NCBI GenBank assembly: GCA_964344215.1
Contig: CAYFMP010000018.1
Coordinates: forward strand, 1 to 54,351
From: CAYFMP01 sp964344215
Lineage (GTDB): Bacteria; Pseudomonadota; Alphaproteobacteria; Rhodospirillales; Casp-alpha2
Length of the DNA: 54,351 bases
Reading direction: 5' to 3'
Both the position numbers and the translations under genes were made by a program. The notes beneath the pieces were generated by a model. The model ran no database searches. It was not told the DNA's origin and saw nothing but the letters and a program-made list of their open reading frames with translations. Of the stretch, positions 29,340 to 37,907 are shown piece by piece; position 1 is the stretch's first letter, and each line of letters starts with the position of its first letter.

Positions 29340-29465
29340 TGGTGCTTAATCAGCACCATAGACCTCCTCGTCTATAACCAGAGATCCCCCTCTCTGGTCC
29401 CCTTATCGGCACCAAATTGCCGACACTTGCGGCCGGGCGGCACTATCGCCCGGCCGTTTCTTTTC
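29340..29465 (+). ncRNA. Candidate small RNA: five-hairpin array with C-rich loops
   Basis: Five perfect hairpins follow one another. TGGTGCT/AGCACCA (29340-29358, loop TAATC). ATAGAC/GTCTAT (29358-29375, loop CTCCTC). CCAGAGA/TCTCTGG (29378-29397, loop TCCCCC). TCGGCA/TGCCGA (29406-29423, loop CCAAAT). Last is a 10-bp GC stem with a T-rich tail (29430-29465), a Rho-independent terminator. Pyrimidine loops such as CTCCTC are the kind used by alphaproteobacterial trans-acting RNAs to bind ribosome sites. The 5' end and promoter are not resolved. Alternatives are a 3'-UTR-derived RNA of the FkbM gene or a leader of ccmA. Confidence 0.6.
29430..29465 (+). terminator. Rho-independent terminator
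   Basis: CGGCCGGGCG (29430-29439) pairs perfectly with CGCCCGGCCG (29447-29456) around a 7-nt loop and is followed by TTTCTTTTC. It ends the hairpin array about 90 bp before ccmA. Confidence 0.8.
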
Positions 29466-29551
29466 GGCTCCCGCCGATACCGCCGCACGGCTTCTTTTTT
29501 CGGGCGTTATGGGCTAGGTTGCGCGTCCGGTTCGCCCTTCCTCTCACCCGA

Positions 29552-30190
29552 ATGGACCCGATGCCTCTGTTCTCCGGCCACAATCTGACCTGCTTCCGCG
29601 GCGAACGAACCGTTTTCGAAGGCCTCGAGTTCGCCCTCGAAGCGGGCGGTGCGGTGATGCTGAAGGGCCCTAACGGCAGCGGCAAGTCGAGCCTCCTGAA
29701 GCTGATGACCGGCCTGCTCAGTCCGATCGCCGGGACCATTACCTGGGACGGCGCCGAGATCGCCGAGGATCCGGAGGCGCACCACGGGCGCAGCCACTAC
29801 GTCGGTCATCTGGACGCCGTCAAACCGGTTTTCACGGTGGCCGAGAACATCGCCTTCTGGGCCGGGCTGAGAGGCACGCCGGAACGCGTCGAGGCGGCCA
29901 TGCAGGCGTTCGGCATTGCTCACCTGGCGAAGGTGCCGGGGCGGTTCCTGTCGGCCGGTCAGAAACGCCGGGTCAACCTGGCCCGCATCGCCAGCGCCCC
30001 GGCCCAGCTGTGGCTGCTCGACGAACCGGCGACGGCATTGGACGACCGGGCCGTCGGCCACCTTAGGGAAATTGTCGCCCGGCATCGGTCGGAAGGCGGC
30101 ATGGTGGCGATCTCGACCCATGCCGACCTCGGCATCGACGGCGCCGAGACCCTGATGCTCGGCCAATTTGCGCAAGCGAGCGCATCGTGA
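29552..30190 (+). CDS. ccmA: Heme exporter ATP-binding protein CcmA
   Basis: The 212-residue ATPase powers release of holo-CcmE in System I cytochrome c maturation. Walker A is KGPNGSGKSSLLKLM, signature FLSAGQKRRVNLARI, Walker B LWLLDEPATALDDRA, and STHAD is the switch region. The start ATG 29552 (MDPMPLFSGHNLTC) or ATG 29561 cannot be separated, as neither has a strong ribosome site. It overlaps ccmB by 4 bp (GTGA). Confidence 0.93.
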   Translation: MDPMPLFSGHNLTCFRGERTVFEGLEFALEAGGAVMLKGPNGSGKSSLLKLMTGLLSPIAGTITWDGAEIAEDPEAHHGRSHYVGHLDAVKPVFTVAENIAFWAGLRGTPERVEAAMQAFGIAHLAKVPGRFLSAGQKRRVNLARIASAPAQLWLLDEPATALDDRAVGHLREIVARHRSEGGMVAISTHADLGIDGAETLMLGQFAQASAS

Positions 30191-30855
30191 GCGGCGTGCT
30201 GGCGGTAATCCGGCGCGATCTCCATCTGGCCCTGCGCCAGGGCATGGACAACGTCATGGTGGTGGCGTTCTTCGTCATCGCCGTCGTCCTGTTCCCGCTC
30301 GGCGTCGGCCCGGAGCCGAATATTCTGGCCCGCATCAGCTCCGGCGTCATCTGGGTCGGCGCCCTGCTGGCCTCTCTGCTCTCCCTCGAACGTCTGTTCC
30401 AGGCTGATTTCGAGGACGGCGGCCTCGAACTCCTGGTCTTGCAACCGATGGCGCTCGAACTTCTGGTCGTCGCCAAGGTCGCCGCCCATTGGCTGACCAC
30501 CGGGTTGCCGTTGATCGTCGCTGCCCCGGTCCTGGCCGTGCTCATGAACATGCCGGCCGAAGGCTTCACGGTTCTGATCGTCAGCTTAGCTATGGGGACG
30601 CCGTGCCTGAGCCTGATCGGCGCCATCGGCGCCGCCTTGATCCTCGGCGCCCGGCGCGGCGGTGTCCTGCTGTCGCTGTTGATCCTGCCGCTCTACATCC
30701 CGATCCTGATTTTCGGCGTCAGCGCCGTCGAAGCGGCGTTGGTGGGCTTGAGCGTCAAGCCGCATCTGATGATCCTGGGCGGGCTGTTGATCGGCGCCGC
30801 GGCGCTCTGCCCGTGGGCCGGCGCGGCGGCCGTTCGACAGGCCTTGGACAGCTAG
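30187..30855 (+). CDS. ccmB: Heme exporter permease CcmB
   Basis: The 222-residue membrane protein has six hydrophobic segments and CcmB hallmarks: VIWVGALLASLLSLERLFQADFEDGGLELL and the LLSLLILPLYIPILIFGVSAV segment. It forms the CcmAB part of the complex that frees holo-CcmE from CcmC. The GTG start overlaps the ccmA stop. An 84-bp gap with its own promoter-like sequence separates it from ccmC. Confidence 0.93.
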   Translation: MSGVLAVIRRDLHLALRQGMDNVMVVAFFVIAVVLFPLGVGPEPNILARISSGVIWVGALLASLLSLERLFQADFEDGGLELLVLQPMALELLVVAKVAAHWLTTGLPLIVAAPVLAVLMNMPAEGFTVLIVSLAMGTPCLSLIGAIGAALILGARRGGVLLSLLILPLYIPILIFGVSAVEAALVGLSVKPHLMILGGLLIGAAALCPWAGAAAVRQALDS

Positions 30856-30903
30856 GCGGGAAAGGCTAGGGTGCTGATCACAGACGCATCCGAAACGGGT
30901 GTA

Positions 30904-30931
30904 TTGGCTTTCACGAGATACATTTTATAAT
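30904..30931 (+). promoter_or_regulatory. ccmC promoter, possibly giving a leaderless mRNA
   Basis: TTGGCT (30904-30909) and a consensus TATAAT (30926-30931) are 16 bp apart. Transcription would start around 30938-30940, and the ccmC ATG is at 30940 with no Shine-Dalgarno upstream. This suggests a leaderless or nearly leaderless message. Confidence 0.5.
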
Positions 30932-30939
30932 AATCGAAT

Positions 30940-31698
30940 ATGTTTCTTCACCGCTTCGCCAACCCGACCCGCTTCCTTCGCCTGGCCAACGTCATCCAGC
31001 CGTGGGCGGCCGGCCTGACCGGCGTCCTGCTGGTATCGGGCCTGTATTTCGGTCTGTTCGCCTCGCCGGCCGATTACCAGCAGGGCGAGACCGTCCGCAT
31101 CATGTATGTCCACGTGCCTTCCGCCTGGATGGCGCTGTTCTGCTATACGGCGTTGGCTGCGGCCTCGGCCGTCGGCCTGATATGGAAGCACCCGCTGGCC
31201 GACGTGGCGGGCCGGGCGACGGCGCCGATCGGCGCCTGCTTCACGTTTCTGGCGCTGGCCACGGGATCGCTGTGGGGCAAGCCGATGTGGGGCACCTGGT
31301 GGGTATGGGACGCGCGGCTGACGTCGGTGCTGATCCTGTTTTTCCTGTATCTCGGCTACATGGCCTTGAACAACGCCTTCGACGACCCGGCCCGCGGCGC
31401 CCGCGCTTCGGCCATTCTCGCCCTGGTCGGATTCGTCAACGTACCGATCATCAAGTTCTCGGTCGATTGGTGGAACACGCTTCACCAGCCGGCCAGCGTC
31501 GTCAAGATGGGCGGCCCGGCGATCCACCCTTCGATGCTGATCCCGCTGTTGCTGATGGGGCTGGCCTTCACTACTTATTACGTCTGGGTCGTGCTGATCC
31601 GGATCAGGGCCGAGATCGCCGCCAACAAGATTCGCGCCCTGCAACTCAGGCAGGCCCATGAAAGCGCCGTTCCGGCGCCCGCAAAGGCCGACGGATGA
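30940..31698 (+). CDS. ccmC: Heme transporter/lyase CcmC
   Basis: The 252-residue six-helix membrane protein loads heme onto CcmE. Its WWD domain is visible as WGTWWVWDARLTS (about residues 117-129), flanked by the heme-ligand histidine-bearing loops MYVHVPSAWMAL and WWNTLHQPASV. It starts at ATG 30940 directly behind a promoter-like sequence and overlaps ccmD by 4 bp (ATGA). Confidence 0.94.
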   Translation: MFLHRFANPTRFLRLANVIQPWAAGLTGVLLVSGLYFGLFASPADYQQGETVRIMYVHVPSAWMALFCYTALAAASAVGLIWKHPLADVAGRATAPIGACFTFLALATGSLWGKPMWGTWWVWDARLTSVLILFFLYLGYMALNNAFDDPARGARASAILALVGFVNVPIIKFSVDWWNTLHQPASVVKMGGPAIHPSMLIPLLLMGLAFTTYYVWVVLIRIRAEIAANKIRALQLRQAHESAVPAPAKADG

Positions 31699-31871
31699 TG
31701 GAATCGTTTCTCGACATGGGCGGTTACGCGGCCTTCGTCTGGCCGGCCTACGTGCTGGTGGCGGGCGTGCTTGCGGTTCTGCTGGTCGCCAGCCGGCGCT
31801 TCGCCAAGGCGGCCGAGGACGAGTTGGCGGGCATGGAGATTCCCGGCCGGAAGACAACCGATGAAACGTAA
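31695..31871 (+). CDS. ccmD: Heme exporter protein CcmD
   Basis: This 58-residue protein, starting MMESFLDMGGYAAFVWPAY, has one transmembrane helix (about 15-33) followed by a charged tail with ASRRFAK, the exact CcmD layout. CcmD holds CcmC, CcmE and CcmAB together. ATG 31695 overlaps the ccmC stop and its own 3' end overlaps ccmE by 11 bp. ATG 31698 is the next in-frame start. Confidence 0.9.
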   Translation: MMESFLDMGGYAAFVWPAYVLVAGVLAVLLVASRRFAKAAEDELAGMEIPGRKTTDET

Positions 31872-32310
31872 ACACAAGCGCCTGACCTTCGTCGCCATCG
31901 CCATGCTGCTGCTGGCTTCGGCGGCGGCGCTGATTCTGACCGCTTTCGAGGAGAACCTGGTGTTCTTCTACAGCCCGACCGATCTCGTCGCCAAGCAGCC
32001 GGCTCCCGGCCTGCGCTTGCGCGTCGGCGGCCTGGTCGAGGAAGGCAGCGTCGAGAAACCGGGTGGCGCCGTCGTCAGGTTCCGGGTCACCGATACCGCC
32101 AACACCGTCGCCGTCTCTTTCAAGGGCATCCTGCCGGACCTGTTCCGCGAAGGCCAGGGCGTGGTCGCCGAGGGCCGCTTCGTCGACGGCGTCTTCGAGG
32201 CCGACGAGGTGCTGGCAAAGCACGACGAAACCTACATGCCGCCCGAGGTCGCCGAAGCCATCAAGAAATCCGGCCAGTGGAAGGGCGAGACCGAAGGGGC
32301 GTCGCAGTGA
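31861..32310 (+). CDS. ccmE: Heme chaperone CcmE
   Basis: The 149-residue protein has an N-terminal membrane anchor (about 8-28) and an OB-fold periplasmic domain. The heme-binding motif is HDETY, with His121 as the covalent heme ligand and Tyr125 following. It carries heme from CcmC to the CcmF/H ligation complex. The start lies inside the ccmD end, and the stop overlaps the ccmF GTG. Confidence 0.95.
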   Translation: MKRKHKRLTFVAIAMLLLASAAALILTAFEENLVFFYSPTDLVAKQPAPGLRLRVGGLVEEGSVEKPGGAVVRFRVTDTANTVAVSFKGILPDLFREGQGVVAEGRFVDGVFEADEVLAKHDETYMPPEVAEAIKKSGQWKGETEGASQ

Positions 32311-34280
32311 GCGCCGAGCTTGGGCATTTCTCGTTGATCCTGGCGCTGTTCGTCGCCGCCGTGCAGGCCAGCCTGCCGCTCTTTGGCGCGCACCGCAACC
32401 ACGGGCCGTGGATGGCGCTGGCCCGGCCGACTGCGTACTTGCAGTTCGCCCTGGTGGGGCTGGCGTTCGCCTGCCTGACCAACCTTTACGTGACCTCCGA
32501 TTTCTCGGTCCTCAACGTCATCCAGAACTCGCACACCGACAAGCCGATGATCTACAAGATCTCCGGCGTCTGGGCCAACCACGAGGGCTCTTTGTTGCTG
32601 TGGGTGCTGATCCTGGCCACCTTCGGCTCGGCGGTGGCGTTGTTCGGCACCAATCTGCCGCCCAGCCTCCGCGCCCGCGTGCTTTCCGTGCAGGCGATGA
32701 TCGCCGTCGGTTTCTATCTGTTCATGCTGCTGACCTCGAACCCGTTCGAGCGCGTGGTGCCTCCGCCCTTGAACGGCAAGGGCCTGAACCCGCTCCTGCA
32801 GGACCCTGGCCTGGCTCTGCATCCGCCGATGTTGTACCTCGGTTACGTCGGCTTCTCGATCGCCTTCTCGTTCGCCATCGCCGCCCTCATCGAAGGCCGG
32901 GTCGACGCCGCCTGGGCGCGGTGGGTGCGACCGTGGACGTTGGCCGCCTGGTGTTTCCTGACCGGCGGCATCGCGCTCGGGTCGTGGTGGGCCTACTACG
33001 AGCTCGGCTGGGGCGGCTGGTGGTTCTGGGACCCCGTCGAGAACGCCTCGTTCATGCCGTGGCTGGCCGGAACGGCGCTGCTGCACTCGGCCACCGTGGT
33101 CGAGAAACGCGACACCCTGAAGGGGTGGACGATCCTGCTGGCCATCATCGCCTTTTCGCTGAGCCTGCTCGGCACCTTCCTGGTGCGCTCCGGCGTCCTT
33201 ACCTCGGTCCACGCCTTCGCCACCGACCCGGCCCGCGGCGTTTTCATCCTGGCCTTACTGATCGTCGTCATCGGCGGATCGCTGATTCTGTTCGCGTGGC
33301 GCGGGCCGCAGCTCAAGAGCACCGGGCTGTTCCAGCCGATCTCGCGCGAAGGGGCGCTGCTGTTCAACAACCTCGGCATGACGACGGCCGCGGCCGCGGT
33401 GCTGCTCGGCACCCTTTACCCGTTGATGCTGGACGCCATCGGCGGTGGCAAGGTTTCGGTAGGGGCGCCGTTCTTCAACGCCGTCTTCATTCCGCTGATG
33501 GTGCCGATGATCGCCGCCATGGCGGTCGGGCCGTATCTCAACTGGAAGCGCAGCGATCTGGTTTCCGCCCTCAACCGCCTCAGATGGACGTTTCTGGTCA
33601 CGCTGGCGGCGGCGGCGGCGACCTGGGCGGTCGTCGCGCACGAATCGTTGATGGGCGTTCTCGGTATCGCATTGGCCGCCTGGCTGTTCTTCGGGACGCT
33701 TGGCGAGCTGGCCGACCGGCTGCGGCTGTTCCGGGCGTCGCCGGCCGAAACCGGGCGGCGGCTCAGGAGGATGCCGCGAGCGACCTGGGGAATGACCCTG
33801 GGCCATCTCGGCCTCGCCATCGGCATCGCCGGCATGACCGGCGCCGGCGCCTGGAAGACCGAGAGCATCCAGGTCATGAAACCGGGCGACAGCGTCGCCA
33901 TCGCCGGCTACGAGTTCACCTTCGATGGCGCTGAGCGCGGACGGGGTCCCAACTACGTGCTGACCCGGGGATCTTTCGTGGTCAGCCGCGACGGCCGCGA
34001 GATCGTCACGTTGAGGCCGGAGAACAGGGTCTACACGGTGTCGCGACGGCCGACCACTGAAGCCGCTATCCACCCGCTGCTGTCGGGCGATCTCTACGCG
34101 GTCGTCGGCGAGCCCGAGGAAGGCGGCGGGTTCGTGACGCGGCTCTATTTCAATCCGCTGGTTGCCTGGATGTGGATCGGCGCCGTCGTCATGATCCTCG
34201 GCGGCGCGCTCAGCCTGACCGACCGCCGACACCGGGTCGGCGCCCCGAAGCGACGGATCGCAGCGGCGGCCCACGCCTGA
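32307..34280 (+). CDS. ccmF: Cytochrome c heme lyase subunit CcmF
   Basis: The 657-residue multi-spanning membrane protein carries the WWD signature WGGWWFWDPVENASFMPWL (about residues 233-251), NSHTDKPMIYKISGVWANHEGS and the histidine-bearing ATVVEKRDTLKGW loop. CcmF with CcmH/I attaches heme to apocytochrome CxxCH motifs. The GTG start overlaps ccmE by 4 bp. Confidence 0.95.
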   Translation: MSAELGHFSLILALFVAAVQASLPLFGAHRNHGPWMALARPTAYLQFALVGLAFACLTNLYVTSDFSVLNVIQNSHTDKPMIYKISGVWANHEGSLLLWVLILATFGSAVALFGTNLPPSLRARVLSVQAMIAVGFYLFMLLTSNPFERVVPPPLNGKGLNPLLQDPGLALHPPMLYLGYVGFSIAFSFAIAALIEGRVDAAWARWVRPWTLAAWCFLTGGIALGSWWAYYELGWGGWWFWDPVENASFMPWLAGTALLHSATVVEKRDTLKGWTILLAIIAFSLSLLGTFLVRSGVLTSVHAFATDPARGVFILALLIVVIGGSLILFAWRGPQLKSTGLFQPISREGALLFNNLGMTTAAAAVLLGTLYPLMLDAIGGGKVSVGAPFFNAVFIPLMVPMIAAMAVGPYLNWKRSDLVSALNRLRWTFLVTLAAAAATWAVVAHESLMGVLGIALAAWLFFGTLGELADRLRLFRASPAETGRRLRRMPRATWGMTLGHLGLAIGIAGMTGAGAWKTESIQVMKPGDSVAIAGYEFTFDGAERGRGPNYVLTRGSFVVSRDGREIVTLRPENRVYTVSRRPTTEAAIHPLLSGDLYAVVGEPEEGGGFVTRLYFNPLVAWMWIGAVVMILGGALSLTDRRHRVGAPKRRIAAAAHA

Positions 34281-34288
34281 GGTCCGCG

Positions 34289-34831
34289 ATGAAACAACGC
34301 CTTCTCTTCCTGGTGCCGGTCGCCGTGTTCGGGTTGATGGCGGTCTATTTCGCCATCGGCCTGAGCAAAGACCCGAAGGTGCTGCCGTCGGCGCTGATCG
34401 ACCAACCGGCGCCGCAGTTCGAGCTTCCCCCCATTGCCGGCATGGACGGCTCCGGGTTTTCCACCGCCGACCTCAAGGGCCGGGTTTCGGTGGTCAACGT
34501 GTTCGCGTCGTGGTGCGTGCCGTGCCGGGCCGAGCACCCGGTCATCAACCGCCTGGCCGCCATGAAGGTGGCCCCGGTCTATGGCCTTAACTACAAGGAC
34601 CCGGCCAAGAACGCCAGACGTTGGCTGGCCGAGCTCGGCAATTCCTATACCGCCATCGGCGCCGACGAGAACGGCCGGGTCGGCATCGACTGGGGCGTCT
34701 ACGGGGTGCCGGAGACTTTCATCACCGACGCCGACGCCCGAATCCGCCACAAACACGTCGGGCCGCTGGACGACAGAAAACTGGAGACGGAGATCCTGCC
34801 GATCATTCGAAAGCTGAAGGAAAAACCATGA
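34289..34831 (+). CDS. ccmG: Thiol:disulfide interchange protein CcmG/DsbE
   Basis: The 180-residue thioredoxin-fold protein has an N-terminal signal anchor (about 4-24) and redox motif WCVPC (Cys76, Cys79) in FASWCVPCRAEHPV. The cis-Pro region is YGVPETFITD. It reduces apocytochrome c or CcmH disulfides in the periplasm. It begins 8 bp after ccmF and overlaps ccmH by 4 bp. Confidence 0.94.
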   Translation: MKQRLLFLVPVAVFGLMAVYFAIGLSKDPKVLPSALIDQPAPQFELPPIAGMDGSGFSTADLKGRVSVVNVFASWCVPCRAEHPVINRLAAMKVAPVYGLNYKDPAKNARRWLAELGNSYTAIGADENGRVGIDWGVYGVPETFITDADARIRHKHVGPLDDRKLETEILPIIRKLKEKP

Positions 34832-35307
34832 GACTGCTGTTCCTCGTCTTCGCCCTGCTCGCGGCCGGATTGCCCGGCCCGCCGGCGCTGGCGGTTCTGC
34901 CCGACGAGGTCCTCGACAACCCGCTCCTCGAGAAGCGGGCTCGCGAGATCAGCAAGGGGCTGCGCTGCCTGGTCTGCCAGAACCAGTCGATCGACGATTC
35001 GGATGCCGGACTGGCCCGCGACCTGCGCGTCCTGGTTCGCGAACGCCTGGTCGCCGGCGACAGCGACGACGAGGTCGTGCAGTTCGTGGTCAAGCGCTAC
35101 GGCGATTTCGTGCTGCTGAAGCCGCCGTTCAAGGGCGCCACCCTGGTGCTGTGGATCGGCCCCGCCGTCATCGTGGCGTTGGGTCTGGTCTGGCTGATCG
35201 TCTTCTTCCGCCGCCGCCGGTCGAGCGCGGCGGCGACCGCGCCGAAAACGCTCAGCGCCGACGAGGAACGCCGCATCGCCGAACTTCTGGACGACGACGA
35301 ACCATGA
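34828..35307 (+). CDS. ccmH: Cytochrome c maturation protein CcmH
   Basis: The 159-residue protein has a signal peptide (to about residue 22), a CcmH domain with LRCLVCQNQSIDDSDA (Cys47, Cys50), a transmembrane helix (about 107-127) and a basic cytoplasmic tail. It handles the thiols of apocytochrome c. It corresponds to the short N-terminal half of E. coli CcmH; the TPR half is the separate ccmI gene next to it. Confidence 0.94.
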   Translation: MRLLFLVFALLAAGLPGPPALAVLPDEVLDNPLLEKRAREISKGLRCLVCQNQSIDDSDAGLARDLRVLVRERLVAGDSDDEVVQFVVKRYGDFVLLKPPFKGATLVLWIGPAVIVALGLVWLIVFFRRRRSSAAATAPKTLSADEERRIAELLDDDEP

Positions 35308-36488
35308 CCGAGTTTTGGATTGCCGTCGGCCTGATGGCGTTTGTGGCGGCCGCCGTGTTGTTCGCGGCGCTGCGCTATGGCGGCCGCAAGACGCCGGTCA
35401 GCCGAGCCGACTTCGACGTCGCAGTCTACAAAGACCAACTGGCCGAGGTCGAGCGCGACGTCGAGCGCAACCTGCTCACCGAAAACGAAGCGGAAGCGGC
35501 CCGCACCGAGATCAAGCGGCGCCTGCTGGCGGCCGCCGACGAAGCCGGGGCCGGAGCCGAGCACGCCCCGTCGCCGGCGCTGAGCAGGATCGTCACCGTC
35601 GCCGTCGCCATCCTCGCCCCGGCCGGCGCCGTCGCCGTCTATCTCGGATTGGGCGCGCACGGCCTGCCGGACCTGCCGTTCGCGGCGCGCGACCTGGAGG
35701 CGGAAGTCGCCGCCCAGAACCGCATGGCCGAACCCAGCATGTCCGGCGACATCGAAACCGTGGTCGGCCAGTTGGCATCCCGTCTCAAGGAAGACCCCGA
35801 CAACGTCGACGGCTGGCATCTGTTGGGACGTTCCTTGATGACGCTCGGCCGCTATGACGACGCCGCCGACGCCTTCAAGAACGCCAGGCGCATCGACCCC
35901 GACCACAAGGACATCGCCGCCGCCTACGCCGAAGCCCTGATTTTCCAGAAAGACGGCGATGTCGGTGCGGAAGCGCTGGCGCTGCTCGAAGACGTTCTCG
36001 ACAAGGATTTCCACAACCCGGTGGCGCGCTTCTATATTGGCCTCGCCAAGGCGCAAAAAGACGATATGCCGGGCGCCCTGCAGGATTGGATCGACCTCGC
36101 CGCCATCGGCGGACCGGAAGCGACCTGGCTGCCCAGGCTGATCGACCAGATCGACCAGGCGGCGGCCGAGATCGGCATCGATCCCAACACCCTCGAGCCG
36201 TCGCCCGGCCTGCCCAGACTGGTCCGCCGGACGCCGCAGGCGACGCCGCCGGCGACGACGGGTGCGCCCGGCCCGACCCGTCAGCAGATGGAGGACGCCG
36301 CCGGGATGTCGGCCGGCGACCGCCAGGCGATGATCCGCTCCATGGTTGAGCGCCTGGCTGAGCGCCTCGAGGACGAGCCAGACGACCTGCAGGGTTGGGT
36401 CCGCCTGGAGCGTGCCTACCGGGTGTTGGGCGAGACCGCCAAGGCCGACGAGGCGGCGAAGCGCATAAAGGCGTTGCAGGGCAACTGA
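35304..36488 (+). CDS. ccmI: Cytochrome c biogenesis TPR protein CcmI
   Basis: The 394-residue protein has two N-terminal transmembrane helices (about 3-22 and 92-112) around a cytoplasmic helical loop (VYKDQLAEVERDVERNLLTENEAEAARTEI region). A periplasmic TPR domain follows (GWHLLGRSLMTLGRYDDAADAFKNA). It chaperones apocytochromes to CcmFH. It ends the operon, overlapping ccmH by 4 bp. A Pro/Thr-rich linker lies near residues 300-325. Confidence 0.9.
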   Translation: MTEFWIAVGLMAFVAAAVLFAALRYGGRKTPVSRADFDVAVYKDQLAEVERDVERNLLTENEAEAARTEIKRRLLAAADEAGAGAEHAPSPALSRIVTVAVAILAPAGAVAVYLGLGAHGLPDLPFAARDLEAEVAAQNRMAEPSMSGDIETVVGQLASRLKEDPDNVDGWHLLGRSLMTLGRYDDAADAFKNARRIDPDHKDIAAAYAEALIFQKDGDVGAEALALLEDVLDKDFHNPVARFYIGLAKAQKDDMPGALQDWIDLAAIGGPEATWLPRLIDQIDQAAAEIGIDPNTLEPSPGLPRLVRRTPQATPPATTGAPGPTRQQMEDAAGMSAGDRQAMIRSMVERLAERLEDEPDDLQGWVRLERAYRVLGETAKADEAAKRIKALQGN

Positions 36489-36517
36489 GTTCGTGGCTGG
36501 TAAATCAGGCCCATCGC

Positions 36518-36537
36518 CCCTATAAACCGAAATAGGG
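36518..36537. repeat. Hairpin in the ccmI-pgk intergenic region
   Basis: CCCTAT (36518-36523) and ATAGGG (36532-36537) form a 6-bp stem with an 8-nt loop. No T-run follows; it may lie in the pgk leader. Confidence 0.3.
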
Positions 36538-36585
36538 TCGGCCCGGCGTCCCGCCAATATCAACCTGCCAACGGAAAGAAATAAG

Positions 36586-37788
36586 ATGAGCGATTTCAAG
36601 ACCATCGACGACCTCGACGTTGGCGGCAAACGCGTTCTGGTGCGGGCCGATCTGAACACGCCGATGCAGGACGGTAGGGTTTCCGACGCCACCCGCATCG
36701 AACGCAGCCTGCCGACAATCCTGGAGCTCGCCGACCGCGGCGCTCAGGTCATCGTCATGTCCCATTTCGGCCGACCGAAGGGACAGGTCGTGCCGGAAAT
36801 GTCCCTGAAGCCGGTCGCCGAGGCCCTCGGCGCGGCGGCTGGGCGCGGCATCGCGTTTGCGACCGATTGCGTCGGCGACGAAGCGGAACGGGTCGTCGCC
36901 GCCGTGCCGGACGGCAACATCGTGGTCCTCGAGAACCTGCGCTACCACGCCGAAGAGGAGCGGAACGACGCCGAATTTGCCGGCCGTTTGGCCCAGCTTG
37001 GGCACATCTACGTCAACGACGCCTTTTCCTGCGCGCACCGGGCGCACGCCTCGACCGAAGCTATCGCCCGCCTGCTGCCGGCCGCCGCCGGCCGCCTCAT
37101 GCAGGCCGAGCTGGAGGCTCTCGGCAGCGCCCTCGATTCGCCCGCCCATCCGGTCGCCGCCGTCGTCGGCGGCGCCAAGGTGTCGACCAAGATGGAGGTG
37201 CTCGGCAACCTGGTCGAGAAAGTCGATCTTCTGATCGTCGGCGGCGGCATGGCCAACACGTTCCTGCACGCGCAAGGGGTCGACGTCGCCAAGTCGCTGT
37301 GCGAGACAGAGATGAGCGATCAGGCGCAGGACATCATGGCGTCGGCCACCCAGGCCGGTTGCGAAGTGTTGCTGCCGATCGACGTCTCCGTGGCCACCGA
37401 ATTCAAGGCCGGTACCGAGGCCCGGCAGGTGCCGCTTGACGCCGTCCCGGCCGATACCATGATCCTCGATGTCGGCCCGGCCTCCATCGCCGACCTGGTT
37501 TCCAGGCTGGCCGCATGCAAGACGCTGATCTGGAACGGTCCGCTGGGCGCCTTCGAGGTGCCGCCGTTCGATGCCGGCACCAACGCCGTCGCCCGCGAAG
37601 CGGCCCGCCTGACCGAAGCCGGCGGCCTGCTCAGCGTCGCCGGCGGCGGCGATACGGTGGCGGCGCTGGCCAATGCCGGCGTCGCCGATGGATTCACCTA
37701 TGTGTCGGCCGCCGGCGGCGCCTTTCTCGAATGGCTGGAAGGCAAGGAACTGCCCGGCGTCGCTGCTCTGGCCGGCGGCGACAGATAG
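36586..37788 (+). CDS. pgk: Phosphoglycerate kinase
   Basis: The 400-residue glycolytic enzyme converts 1,3-bisphosphoglycerate and ADP to 3-phosphoglycerate and ATP. Family segments are KRVLVRADLNTPM with DATRIERSLPTI, MSHFGRPKG, VLENLRYHAEEE, VVGGAKVSTKMEVL, WNGPLGAFE and the C-terminal SVAGGGDTVAAL. ATG 36586 has GGAAAG upstream. It is followed directly by a small terminator. Confidence 0.96.
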   Translation: MSDFKTIDDLDVGGKRVLVRADLNTPMQDGRVSDATRIERSLPTILELADRGAQVIVMSHFGRPKGQVVPEMSLKPVAEALGAAAGRGIAFATDCVGDEAERVVAAVPDGNIVVLENLRYHAEEERNDAEFAGRLAQLGHIYVNDAFSCAHRAHASTEAIARLLPAAAGRLMQAELEALGSALDSPAHPVAAVVGGAKVSTKMEVLGNLVEKVDLLIVGGGMANTFLHAQGVDVAKSLCETEMSDQAQDIMASATQAGCEVLLPIDVSVATEFKAGTEARQVPLDAVPADTMILDVGPASIADLVSRLAACKTLIWNGPLGAFEVPPFDAGTNAVAREAARLTEAGGLLSVAGGGDTVAALANAGVADGFTYVSAAGGAFLEWLEGKELPGVAALAGGDR

Positions 37789-37804
37789 CGTTCCACGCTT
37801 TTTT
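37787..37804 (+). terminator. Candidate pgk terminator
   Basis: AGCGT-TCC-ACGCT (37787-37799) followed by an uninterrupted six-T run (37799-37804) overlaps the pgk stop codon. The stem is only 5 bp. Confidence 0.5.
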
Positions 37805-37872
37805 CGTCCAGGAATCGAAACGATCCTTGGTCGAGAATAAGCCCCTGAATATTTGGAAATGAGGGCGATTCA

Positions 37873-37899
37873 CGTTTCAAATCAATTCAATTTGAAACG
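37873..37899. repeat. AT-rich perfect inverted repeat between convergent genes
   Basis: CGTTTCAAAT (37873-37882) and ATTTGAAACG (37890-37899) pair perfectly over 10 bp with a 7-nt loop, 8 bp beyond the receptor-gene stop. With no T-run it may be an mRNA 3'-end stabiliser or protein site. Confidence 0.6.
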
Positions 37900-37907
37900 A
37901 TCGCGCT

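Noticed and set aside
32063..33934. 623-residue frame overlapping ccmE and ccmF
   Set aside because: Out-of-frame shadow; the ccmF frame has the WWD motif and membrane helices.
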